Assembly: GCF_921293095.1 (NCBI RefSeq)
Contig: NC_060254.1
Span: 5,642,001-5,706,000 of the forward strand
Source: Ischnura elegans
Taxonomy: Eukaryota > Arthropoda > Insecta > Odonata > Coenagrionidae
Length of the DNA stretch: 64,000 nucleotides
Direction of reading: 5' to 3'
This document shows, one piece after another, positions 33,346 to 46,200 of this stretch (the first letter of the stretch is position 1; every line of letters begins with the position of its first letter). The notes beneath the pieces were generated by a model. That model was not told the origin of the DNA and ran no database searches. It saw only the letters and a list, made by a program, of their open reading frames with translations. The position numbers and the translations under genes were made by a program.

Positions 33346-35765
33346 GTTTTATGTAACGGTAAAACAATATTCAAACATTTACAAAACCTTACAATTGTTA
33401 ATAAATATATGAAGATCATAATTAGCTGTTGTACAGTTTTCACAAATTAAATGTATACACGAAAATCGACCATTTGGAACTTCTTAGATCAAAAACATGT
33501 TTTGGGGGGCTATAGGTTGACTGGGGGGTGGTTAAAGGGGGGTTGGAGAGAAAAAGTTATACATATTTTCATGTATTGTCATCGGAAATGAAGAAGTGTG
33601 CAAAATTTCAGCGTTTTTGCTTCACAGGAAGTGAGTCAAATTTGAGTTACAAGATTTGTACAAGACAAACAGACAAACAAACAGGTTGGTGAGTTGATAT
33701 AAAGGCTGGAAAAAAGACTTTTTCTCAATTTGAATTATATCCACCAAAGACCTGTCATCTGTGTCTCGCCATTTAAATGTTTTCCAGTTTTCCATGCACA
33801 TCAAAATATGGAAATGGGAGATTTTGATGAGGTCAAATCATGCTCAGGATATTTAGTTCCCCCTTGAATATTCACACTTTTCCACCCGGATTTCCATTGG
33901 CCAACTTTGTCTCCTCGAAATTGAGGGTGTTGGATGAAGGAACCCCATTGATGGTGTTTCTCAGCAGTTCAAATTACTGTTTGCATTGCATAGGATCAAC
34001 CTGTAAACTTAAGTGTAAGTTTTGAAGAAGAAATTTAAAAACATAAAATAATCATAATATGCATCGGAAATCATAACATATAATGTAACCTGACGGGAGT
34101 TTCTCTAAGGAATATAACTGCATGTCCGCAAAGGAAGTTCAGTACATATTTCAGCAAAGAAATCCTTCCACCCAATTATTCTCCAGGTAAATTGTTCTTA
34201 AATCATAGCTCAGAATTTCTTCCTTTTTCCAGATGTTGTTTGGCAAAAATACAAAGATTCAATGTTGTCAATGGAAATGCCACCACTTCAACTCTATCGC
34301 GCAACTAACATAAACCACACAATCATTTATTTCTCTAGGCTCCGTTTGACTTCAGGTGAAGAAATGTCTGCATGCTGCCTGACTCAATGTGGAAAGAGAA
34401 GGAATAGGTTTGACACTCAAAATTGATATTTGACTGCATTGTAAATAATGTGGACTTGGAGGGAACATCTCTCTTCACGGATTATACGCACCTTTCCACT
34501 GATTGTAACTACAGTTACGGAGATTGCATTAGGAAGGTAGACAATGACATTCTTTCAAGAATATTTCTGGAATTAAATATGTTACAGCTTTGAGTCTAAT
34601 AAAATACAGAAGGGCAATGTTAGGATTGCTTCCAAAAGGACACACTATAGGCTATGCAATCATATTATAGCGGTGCGTGGTGCAAACTGGAACAATTCCA
34701 TAACATTTTTATATAAATGCACTTCTCAGTGTCCGACTTATAAATGGAATGATAGTATGTACTAAAGATCTACCAGCAAAAAGAGGTAATTTGTACACTA
34801 AAATCTATCCAGAAAACAAGTATATTCAGAGTGATTGCCAACATAAAGGCGTTAGTAGCCTGTCCAAAGTGGCATTGTCCAAAGAGTGTTACGTGTAAAA
34901 GAGCACTGGAAAGCATTACAGATGAGATGGCTGGCATATGAGGTAGGATTTGTCTACAACTAGAGTGAAATTAGGCAATAAGGGTAACAATATATGAAAA
35001 GCCACATGTTGTTTATCAATAACGGGCATTAGTGTATTTATTCCACTCTCTATAACATTACATTAACAAATGTTACAAACAAGTGTTTCAATCTCTAAGG
35101 ATTTAATGTCCATAAAATCATGTGATAGAGCTGCATATTGTAAAAACAATAAATAAATAATTCACAATGCTCAATTATGAGTAACACAGAAATGTGAACA
35201 ATAGATTGCAGCAGTTTATGGCAAAAGACGCCAGATTCAGGGGCTCTCGTTCAACCGTGAACATATGTGAATGCATGTATTTATGTATGTATGTACAGGA
35301 TACAAAGGTATCCCTTCTCAAAGCAACTTTCCCCTTCACATTGATGACGACCAAAAGACACACTAACCAAGCATACCACACCGAAAGTGTATCCACATCG
35401 CTCTTCAGAGGAAAACAGTCAGCAGTCTGCAGTGAGGCGCAAGGGAGCGCAGCCATCCTCACAATTGGACAAGCTATTTCTCAGTCACACTACATGATAT
35501 TGCCATCTGTGCTCGAAAATAAATGCACATACAATTTAAAATGCTTTCTATGAATGAAAATAATACTATAAAGAAATAAATTACACAAACATACAAATAT
35601 AGTAAATAATAATAGTTATAGATACTTCATAAAAATATACATTTTCATGAAAGAGATTCCAGTATTAAACACTTCCAAATCAAGAGAGAAGACATCCTCA
35701 TAAGCATGTTATTATGTATATCAATAGAGGAAATGGAAAAGTTTAAATAAATCCACAGTGAAACT
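33346..35765. other. Intergenic, no gene recognised
   Basis: AT-rich, with G-rich patches near 33,500 and a CAGACAAACAGACAAACAAA run near 33,665. No exon of the downstream minus-strand gene is supported beyond its likely 3' UTR. Confidence 0.4.
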
Positions 35766-35771
35766 TTTATT
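35766..35771 (-). terminator. Candidate poly(A) signal of the BNIP2-like gene
   Basis: TTTATT on the plus strand gives AATAAA on the minus strand, about 1.44 kb after the stop codon of the BNIP2/caytaxin-like gene. Further candidates exist (for example 35,037-35,042), so the true 3' end is uncertain. Confidence 0.3.
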
Positions 35772-37211
35772 CATCACGATATCTTCTTCTGTTTTTTTAA
35801 CTTCCTGATCATCAATTTAAATTCCAACCTGAAATTATAAAAGGCAATCATTAAGCATTATTACTGATTCATAAATGTCACTCTAAATACAACTGATAAC
35901 TATTGTGAGGTTGCTCTTGACTACTAGATAACTCATTTACAGATTGTGAAGTGTTGGTTGATGGGTTATCTTCGGACCTTCGCTTTGACCTCTGATCATT
36001 CATATTTCAATGAAAATTGATACAGAGAAGTTTTTCTCCTCAAATATAAAGTCATGATGAGTTTTGCAAAGATTGATAAAACCTCTAAATAGTGCCTATT
36101 TTCAAAATGTTAGTTTTTCTCAAACAAAATTTTCATCAAAACATTTCTCTGTCAAGAATACACATAAACATATTTTTGATGACTTCTTTTTATAGTACAT
36201 TCACAGTGAAACCTAAAATGCAACCAAAACTTTGCTTTAACTGCTAATTGTTAGAACAATTTCTCAAAAATACAACTTTAAATATTTGATATGATAATCA
36301 TTACAGTAATCCCTTATTTGTTTACTTATAATAATTTGTACCATAGTACACCCTCACTTTAATTATTAATTCATTATGAAGGACTAATGGTAAAGCAAAT
36401 GTCAGACTAGGCCCAAACGTAACTACACAATAGATGAGATATTATTCTAGTGAAAACACAATCAGTGTTATTTGAAATTCTAAAACTACTTGCAAGATCA
36501 GCTCAGACACTATGTCCGACACATTGTAAAGCTACTGCACTATGAATATTTCAATAAAAAATGGGACAATTTTCTTCCATAAAAGAGAGAAAAAATGTTG
36601 GAATCTCTCAGTATACAGTTCTTTTTTTTATGTTTCCAAAAAACTTGAAATGGTACTTTTTAGAGGAGGTAAACATGTACTACATACATACCAAATTTCA
36701 TTAGTACATGAAAGGTCAAAGGTTAACTCCACTGCACAAGGAAGGCAAACTCTTCATACACATAGTCTTAAAAATATTCTCTGAATTTTCCTGGTTTTAA
36801 CACTTTTCCAAGTTTATAGTGACACTACAAGAGAGAGCTTTGTCACAATTAGAAACTAATGACCTTCAACAAACATTTCACTCTTCAACACCAATGTATG
36901 CACCCAGAGCTTAGAAATGATCCCCAAAATGATCCTGACAATGAAGGTACGGAGTAGTTGTCCTTCCCTTTCACCACTTAACTCACCCAGTTACCCCACG
37001 AATCTGTGCCTCCAAAGTGGCACTAACTTTCCAAAACCCAAGTGCGTTCCATTGAATTAGTGTGCATTATCACTGGTGGTTGTACAAACACGAATTAACA
37101 AATGACTCTAGAAAACGAGTTTATGCGAATGGAAGACATTCAGATGTTTGGTTAAAGAGCATCAATGAATTTATCCTACCTTCATCAATCCAATGATTTA
37201 TATCTTTGCTG

Positions 37212-37248
37212 TTACAAGGCTCCAAGGGTTTGTTTGATAGCATCATAT
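37212..37248 (-). CDS. BNIP2-like gene, last coding exon
   Basis: After the acceptor CATTCCCTCTTCAG, one base completes the split Gln codon and the frame reads YDAIKQTLGAL before TAA. A Tyr-Asp directly after the IPE-V-(R/K)-Q block is usual for the family, which supports this distant exon although it is only 37 bases of coding and 12.8 kb from the previous one. Confidence 0.75.
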
Positions 37249-40200
37249 CTGAAGAGGGAATGGAATTGAAGGAGGAAAATGCAAGATATTAGAAAAGGTT
37301 AATCCAAAACAAAACATTCACAACAATTCCAACTGCTGCTGCCCAGACATGCCTAAGGAAGTTACAACTTCAATCCATTATGTACTTATTACAATTACTT
37401 AGTTTTCATGAATACAAATAACATCCATACTATGTTAACAGTACAGAGTAAAGTTAAAAATAGACAAGGACAAAAAACCACATTAGCAAATTAGTCCCTC
37501 ACTAGCAAAATAAGTTTGGTATACATTATTAATCAATAATTTCTATCAACAAAGAGTTCATCATTAATACCATTTTACAAAGTGAAAGATTTTTTACAAA
37601 CAAATAAACAAGACACTGTGTGCCTGTACGAACAAAACTAGAGCAGCCTCCATTTTGCATTCATTCAATCATAAAAATCAACCATTTGAACAGAATGCAT
37701 CATTCCAAATGCAAGATTTTGTACAAATAAATGCACTTTGTAAAACAGCCTATAACCTCCTTAGAGTTCCAAAAAGTTTCAATCAAAGTTAGTTAATATT
37801 ATAAGTAAACTATCTGAACTACAACCAGAGAATAGCATAACATTTAACAAAAGAATTCAGAAAGGATTCAATTATTAATTTGTCAAAGATAGACCTCAAA
37901 AATGTGAATAAAATATTAGCTCCTTAACATAGTCACTTAATATCAGTTTAAAACAAAAATCCCATGGACTGTGAAGCCATCTTCAAAAGCCTACACCACA
38001 TTAGAATGTGCAAACTTATTATACAGATGAGGATGAAGAGGTGACAGAGTTTCCGGGAAGTTGGAGTCATCCATTAACTGCAATAGGCATTTAAGAGGGT
38101 GCACCTGAATTTCACCTGATTTCATGGAAGGGGGTGTCCCAGCAAATATCATCCAATTTGTTTCCACCATAAATACTGAGAATTGCAAAAAAATTGAGTT
38201 AAGCAAAAACTTGCATCCACAATAAGATGCACTCTTACACAATAATACTTATCGCGGGATTGCAAACACCAAAAAATAGCACAGAGTAGCCCTCAATTTA
38301 TAAGCTGCCAGCAGCTAGCGAAAGATTTAATCCATTATTTATTTCCCTATAAATCCTTTTACCCTGCTCTGTGTCCAAATTCTTCTACTTCCTTCTCTCC
38401 TCCATTTTACCATTGCCTCCATAATCCACAGCTTCTTTATCCTTCTACTGTCAACGTAGCCAATTAACTTCTCTGCCTCTTTGACTATTACCGTTTTAAT
38501 ATTATCCCACCCTTCCTTTACAGTCTGTGTATTTTCAATCTCCCGTACACTTATGTCCACTAGTTCCTGATATTCTCTCCTCATAATTCCCTTCAGATCA
38601 TCTACATTCCCTTTCCTCGCTTTCCTATCTTTCATAAGTCTTTTGAATCTTACATTGCATTTCATAAGCACTAGGTTGTGGTTTGAGTCCGCATCCGCTG
38701 CAGGTAAGCTGTGCGATATTTTAACACTATTCCTAAACATCTGTCTGACCATGATGTAGTCTATCTGTTATCTCCTCACATCCCCAGGACCTTTACATAT
38801 GTACCTTCACCCTTTATGATGATTGAACCACGAGTTTGTGATGAATAATTTGTTTATCCTGCATAATTCTGCTGCTTTCTCTCTCCTGTCGTTCCATATT
38901 CCTACTCCAAATTCTCTTATTCGGTTCCCATCCCTCCCTTCCCCAAATGAAGCATTCCAGTCCCCCATCACTACTAGATTTTCTTACCCGGAGTTTCTCT
39001 TATTAATTCCTCGAGCTGTTCATACACCTCATCTACTTCTTCTTCCCTATGATTACTTGTGGGCATGTAAACTTGAACCACCAAGAGGTTGGTGGGCCGT
39101 GCCTCAATTTCTACCAACAGAATCCTATCCCTTACCTGGTCTATGCCTACCACACGCTTACCCATCTTCCCGTTTAATACTAAAGCTACCCCTCGCTGGC
39201 TTTCCTCCCCACCACTATATATATATAACCCTGAAACCATCACTCCAGTAGTCCCCCCCATCCCTCCACCTCACCTCGCATAATCCCAAGATATCTATCC
39301 TCCCTTTATCCATTTTGATATTTTCTAACTTCCCTGCCCTCATCATTGCCCTCACATTCCACGTCCCTACATTTATTGCAGACTTTTTCTTCTCCATCTT
39401 CTTGGTCTTCTTTGCTTCTTCCTTGATTGCTGCTGCTGCTGGTGATAAGTCTCTTTAGGGATTTCGCATGTTGACGACCCCGAGGACCTTGCCGACCTCG
39501 CTGCTGTAAACAACACCCGCCCTTTGCAGACAGATCTGTTCGATGAGTTCCCAAGGCTCATTTGTTTGTATTCAATGTTTTCAGGGAAGAGATAGTTGGT
39601 AGGGTTTCCCACTTCCATTCCAACAGTGTGTTTTTACATGACACTATCATGTGGACTACCTTTCGTCTGGCTCCTACCCTTTGACCTATCTGGCATGGGT
39701 GGCCCAACCGGTAATAATTTAGAATTAATCCTGCCAGTGCAGCTCTAGGGGTCATAAGAATGCGCAAGCCTTTCCACCGCTACAAGGGCTACCGTTGTAG
39801 CCTAAGGGAAAGGATTGTTAGTATAGGAAGTGAAAAAAAAGCTTCAACACATTCAAACTGAAATTGTCATATGCATTCTCCATTCAAAAAAATACCTCTT
39901 ATTCTTTGTGAGTACATAATAGAATAAAAAGAGAGCAGCACATAAATGTTTAATCCACCACTGGAAGGCGGTTGAGTCAAATAACATTAATCTCTCACCC
40001 AAGAGGAGGGAAGGGGGCATAATAATTAATATACACGACCTTATGAGCATGAGAACAATAAAAAACAGAAATAAATTAAAAACAAACGAATGTATGACAA
40101 TGTCAGTTTTCCCTCTAGAATGCTAGAGGTTAAACTTTTGACCTATACAAGGTAAAAATTCCACAGAGGAAAAAGCATTTGGATTGACCCGATTCTGGAG

Positions 40201-43200
40201 GCCCCAAATCCACACAATCACAGCATCCTTCTCTCCTCCACAGAGCGATATTGCCTTTAGAGGAGATTATGATTAATGCTGCCCGACAGAGTACAAAGTA
40301 GGGCTGTGCGAGACTCTCGACCACCCGAGAGTCTCGACGGTCGAGACGAGAATTTCATTTCTCGGCATTGTCGGGACGAGACTCTCGCCGCGCGGAGAGT
40401 CTCGCCTGGGTCGAGAGTCTTGACGAGAGTCGAGAAGTCTCGCCCCTTCGAGATTTCTCGACACCCGTCGAGACTCCCGCTTCCTCGAAAAAATAACACT
40501 ATTTCTATTTTAGACATTGAAAATAATTTAGCAAAAAGATTATTTTAAGACATCATATATACCTCCAAAACTAAAAATAGTTGTAATATAAGATCGACAG
40601 TGACAATTTAAGCATATTTTATTATTTAATCAGGCAAAATTGACTGGTAACCATGAACCTTAGTTACCATAAATAAACATTTCAAAAAATATATAAAATT
40701 CTATAGAAATAAACGATGATCTATTTTTTTTATGATCAAGTGAATGTTTCTTTTCTATTATATTACTATAATATTTAACATTGATGTAACTCTTTAACAT
40801 GCCTGTGTATCAAAATTATTTGCTCAATTTAATTACAAGCCCTGATAATGGATTGTAAATAAACGGAAACGTTGGCACAATTTACATTTCAATTTAAAGA
40901 CCTACACTCCATGATTCAAATTTTATATTAAATATTTCCAAAACTAAAATTAGTTATAAAATAAGATCGACATTGACAATTTAAGCATATTTTATTTTTT
41001 CTATTGAATTCAATAGAATTTTATATATCTTTTTGAAATGTTTATTTATGGTAACTAAGGTTCATGGTTACCAGTCCATTTTGGTTGATTAAGTAATAAA
41101 ATATGATTAAATTGTCAATTAAATAAAATATTTTTATAGTGTGAATAAATCCATAAAAGTAGTAAGGGATACCCCAGTAATCTCTATTAACGACTGATTG
41201 CGGTATTAATCGGAATTTCTCGCCTTGCTCGGGAGTCTCGACGGATGTCGAGAAATCTCGAAGGGGCGAGACTTCTCGACTCTTGTCAAGACTCTCGACC
41301 CAGGCGAGACTCTCGCCGCACCGAGAGTCTCGTCCCGACAATGCCGAGAAATGAATTTCTCGTCTCGACCGTCGAGACGAGACTCTCGCACAGCTCTAGT
41401 ACAAAGCCACATGGCAGCATGTTTACACACACATCGCCAATATCCAATGGACATAACTTTAAATGCAAGGACATTCACCTTTCACATAATCCATGGAAAT
41501 AACTGCAAAATATAGACAGAAATACTTGGAAGGAGTCGCCCAAAAGAGCATATCAAGAGCAAAAATTCCACCTGACTTCATAACAACTTTTCATATCCAA
41601 TTCCTCCGACTTCTTGACTGATTTATTGTCTGAATTTTAAATTTCCCAAATTTGTATATACCTAATTGGGAAAGCAGTCATCTAAGGAGTTTTAACCCTT
41701 TCGAGACGGCGGAGTTTTCGTCTTAGCATGACGGCTGTACTGAGCCCCACGAGACTCTTCTTTCTCGTGGTACTCATTTTTGGAGGACATTCGTTATGAA
41801 GGGTCCCGCTGAACTTTTTTCGACCCCTCCACGCTGGGACTCCGCATTATCTCGGACTCCGAGAGTAGTAGTGCTCCCTCCTTTCCGGGTTTATGACCAT
41901 ACCTGCGGCAATGGTTTGCTGTCAACTTATGTATTGCTTATATGTATTTAGCAAATGGATAATTGTTGCTTGCACGTAAATTGCAGACTTTGAATTGAAT
42001 TCCTCATTTTTTTATGAGAATTGTCAAATTTTAAAGGAAGTTCTAAGGTCAATATTAAAGCATTTAATGCAGCAGCAATTTCCATGTTGATGTTTATACA
42101 TAACTCGAGATATAAGTTAATATTTATCGTAGGATTTCGTTTAAAAATTGTAAACGCTGCTCAAAAAACAAATAATTCAATTCTTACAGGTTTATTAGTT
42201 GTAAAGTAGTTTATTTCTTATGAGAAATGAACAAATATTTATTTTGAAAACTGACTAGATAAACAATTGTACGACCGCTGTCCCTTACCGCTAAGAGGGG
42301 TTATAAAAGACGAGGGATCCGGGTACCTGCTCCCCGGATTTCGAGGGTAAATCCTAAACCCCGCAGGATTGGGTCCCGAGACAAAGACGACGTAAACCCG
42401 CGACAGTCCTAAAAGGGGGAGAGCTAGAAAACGTATATATGTATACGGCTTACATTCTCCTGGCCAGGAAAATCTCACACGTAAATGTACGGCCATCGTC
42501 TCCCGGGTCAGGAAACGTCCACACGTGTCCATATGTGTATAGTAGGGAAAAGGTTAAGGAAAACCACACCAAGGCATGTTATTATGAAATAAAGAGTCGA
42601 TCAGCACAGAGTTACATATCACTTCCCTATTAGGCCACGATGTCAACAAAGAAATAGCCCCTCCAAAACAGAACAACACTTAATCAATGGCGCTCAACCA
42701 CACCTTTCTCTCCAGTTTTTCCCTCACCACTTTCCCTTGACTGTCCCTGACCTGTATGAGCCCTGTACAAGGAGGAAAAATCATTTGCCGTAACAAACCC
42801 AGATCCCCCAATTTCATGCCAGATACTCTACCATTCCAAAGGCCGTGACTCAACCTAGGAAAGGACTGAGGATTGGCTGCGAGTGGTACAGCACAAATTC
42901 ACAGCACCACAGTGCGCTTAAATCCCAGTCAGGGTAAGTCATTTTTCAAATTTTCACTCTTTGATGAGTACTTTTGGCTGATTCTGCAAATGTATTTCAC
43001 AGTCAACTTTGCAGGCATTACCTTGAATAATCTTCATTAAATAGAAGCAAGCAATCATTAAATGTAAACTATGAATTTTAAATTCAATAACAGTTAAGAC
43101 CCAATACCAGGTCAATTACGCAGCATAAGCATGCACACTCTTTAAATCTTCCAGCACCTTCCAGTCTAGATATATTATTAATAAATATAAACACAAGATA

Positions 43201-46200
43201 AATTGAAAATGATAGCATTCACAAGCGTCTATTACGTAATGACACTCAAATACATTGTCAAAATAAGTTCCACACCACAATCCTTGCGTTAGTCAAAGTG
43301 CTGTTAGTTGGTTAGGCAGTGTGGAGAGAGAGAGAGAGAGGATCATTATTCTACAACCCGCTACTGTATCTAGTGAGGAGAGAGGTAGAAAAGACAAAAT
43401 CAGAGCAGAGGGTGCAGAATGAAGAACACACACTTAGTGGTGGATATAAGGGAGGGAGACCGAAATCTTTCATGAACACATTCATCGTTGTATGCACAAT
43501 AATTAGGGATGAGAAATTCAAGCATGGAATACTGCCTCGCTTTCCTAAAATCTATTCTCGGCCATAGATGATATGTTCTTGACAACCCTAGCTCAAATCA
43601 GGATTATTATATACAACAATTTGAATAAATTCATGCCCCACTAATAAAAACTTATGTATGTCATAAATATGAAAGTTATAACAGATAATATAATTCCAGT
43701 CGTACCAACAATCCAAGCAATACCATACTACAGATGAAATAGGAAGCAAAATTACAATTCGTGTACTATCAATTTCAAAAGTATGTACCCACCCAGGAGT
43801 CCCACTTAACTGATAGGGCCAGGTCTGTGAAAACTTATAAGGTTGGCACATAAAGCGACCTGCATCCCTCACTCGTATGCCACCAAGAGCCAGCAAGGAC
43901 GGAGGTGGACACGACCTAGCTACCGCAGCTGGAGTCCAGAAGCATACGCCCAATCAAAATTATGATTAGCAGATGGAATGTACTGAGGTAACTCACATTG
44001 GGCTGTCGGAATATTTTCTTTCGGGCTCTGTGGCGAGGATTTTCTTACCTTCAGATTCATATTTGGACTCACAGTGTATCTGTTATCAATACGAAGTTCC
44101 GTGGCCAAGTAGGTCTATATTGTGCACAGTAGTTGCGGTAAAGTTCTGGGAGGGTTGAGTCAGAAATGTTCATACTTTTTTCACTTTTTAAAAGAGACAT
44201 CCTGAACATCAACGTAATCTATGCAGATAACTCAAGAAAAGCTCTCCAACCCTCCCAGAACTTTACCGCAATTACTGCACTCTGTATAGACCTACTCAGC
44301 CACAGAACTTTGTATGGGTAACAGATAAACGGTGAGTTCAAATATGAATCTGAAGATAGGAAAAATTTCGCCACAGAGCCTGAAAGAAAACACTCTGACA
44401 GCCCAAAGTGAGTGTGGAAGTGAGTTTCCTCGGTACATTCCATCCACTAATCTTAATTCAGATTGGGCTCATGCTGTTGCCGTTTGACTCCAGCTTCGGT
44501 AGCTAGGATGCGTCCACCTACGTCCTCGTCAGCTCTTGGTGGGACACGAGTGAGGGATGCAAGTCGCTTTATGTGCCAACCTCACAAGTTTTCACCACCC
44601 GGCCCCATCAGTTAAGTCGGACTATTGGGTGTCTACATACTTTTGAAAACGATCGTACACACATATATACAGATACAAATTCCACAAGGAGATCTGTAAG
44701 CCAAGCATGGATTTAGTTACATTAACAATCAAGACAAAAATGATTCCAGCAATATGCTCACAATAAGTTTTGCATAAAAAGTGAATGAATATGTTAATAG
44801 AATTATAAATGCTCAAGCCATATAGGTAATGGCTTCTTCGTCATCTTTCACATTTCATTCATGGCAATCAGAGCGCAAAAGAAAACCATGTAGTATATGC
44901 TTGCAGGCAATTTGGCTTTTAGTCGAGTGCCATCCTCAAGATTGCACCGTGTCATGGTTCGCACCAACTTCCCATTTTCCATTTCCCTGACTTCTCCCTT
45001 CACCCTATTTTTTCACTTTCCTCAGTTCACATCAACGGCAAAGCACTTATATACACAGACATAGTAGAAAGATGTATGAACGAGAAATGAGGTTTGAAGT
45101 TGAAATTCAAAATGGAAATAAAATGAGAAATATAAGTGTGTAGTATACCCAAAAAAATATGAGATTGTAAAAAATACCACAAACCATTAAATGTCTAACC
45201 TACCCCTGACTTCCCATTGTTGCAGCAATTAGGTGGTTGTTTGCACTTATTTTTGCAGCTTCTTAGTGTAATGGTTCAGACCCCATTACAGTGCATTTTA
45301 CTCGGCGCATTTCTTCCCTACCATTTACCCGCTCCATTCCAAAGAGCTTTCCCAAACCCCCCCCAGACCACGGCCCGTGGAGGAAAGCGTGAATGAGTAC
45401 GTAGGGATGAATGTGGTTCCTCCTCCCTTTTCATTGTGCGTTACCCCCACCCCAAGTTGAGGGATAATAAAAAGGTGGTGCGCGTAGAAGAAGTAGATAA
45501 TTTTGAAGTGACTGTCGGGCAGAGCCCATGCCCGAAATTTGGGTGCGACACACGGCAGAGAAGACGAGGGGCCCAAACAGATCATTTCAGACTGATTGGT
45601 CTGAAAGAAGAGACCCCCCCTGTCCGAAGGAGCAAGGACCAGCTGAAGAGGACGCATTACCTCCGTTCCGGATGCAGCTTCCTCCAACAAGGGAGAAAGG
45701 AGTGCAGTAAATGGAAAGAGAGAGTGTTTGGATCCAACCTGGTCGAGACTCGGACTACGATAAAGTAAGATTGCAGCTATTCCCCCCCCAAAGCCCCCTT
45801 GTGTCTCCTGCCAAGCCAAGTTAAGACAAACAGTCACGGAACGCACCCGTTACTCAGTGAAAGTGAAATTAATCACCAAGTAAAATTAACATTCGCATCA
45901 AAATTACATTCGTTGGGATGGACTTTCATTTACCTCCCTCTAAGAAAAGAAGAAGAAATCATTGAAAGTGTATCATTATTTACGTGTTCACAACCGAACT
46001 TTATTTTGTTGTTATCATTTGCTATTCTGATTTTCATCTTGAAACCAAGTTATCTTGTTGTGTTTTTTTTTAATCATTGATGTTTCATAAATTGCTCTCA
46101 CCAATTCATACTTCATTAGTGCATAAGAGGGTTTCTTTTGTTTTTGTCATATGCAACCTTATTTGTTTGAATTATATTTTGTTTCGCTGAAAGTGTTGAG

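Noticed and set aside
38823-39283. Plus-strand frames of up to 142 residues
   Set aside because: They are antisense to the recognisable LINE endonuclease on the minus strand.
45325-45846. A 173-residue minus-strand open frame in GC-rich sequence
   Set aside because: Its composition is low-complexity and it shows no domain, splice or poly(A) support. It lies inside a repeat element, and the opposite strand has similar chance frames.
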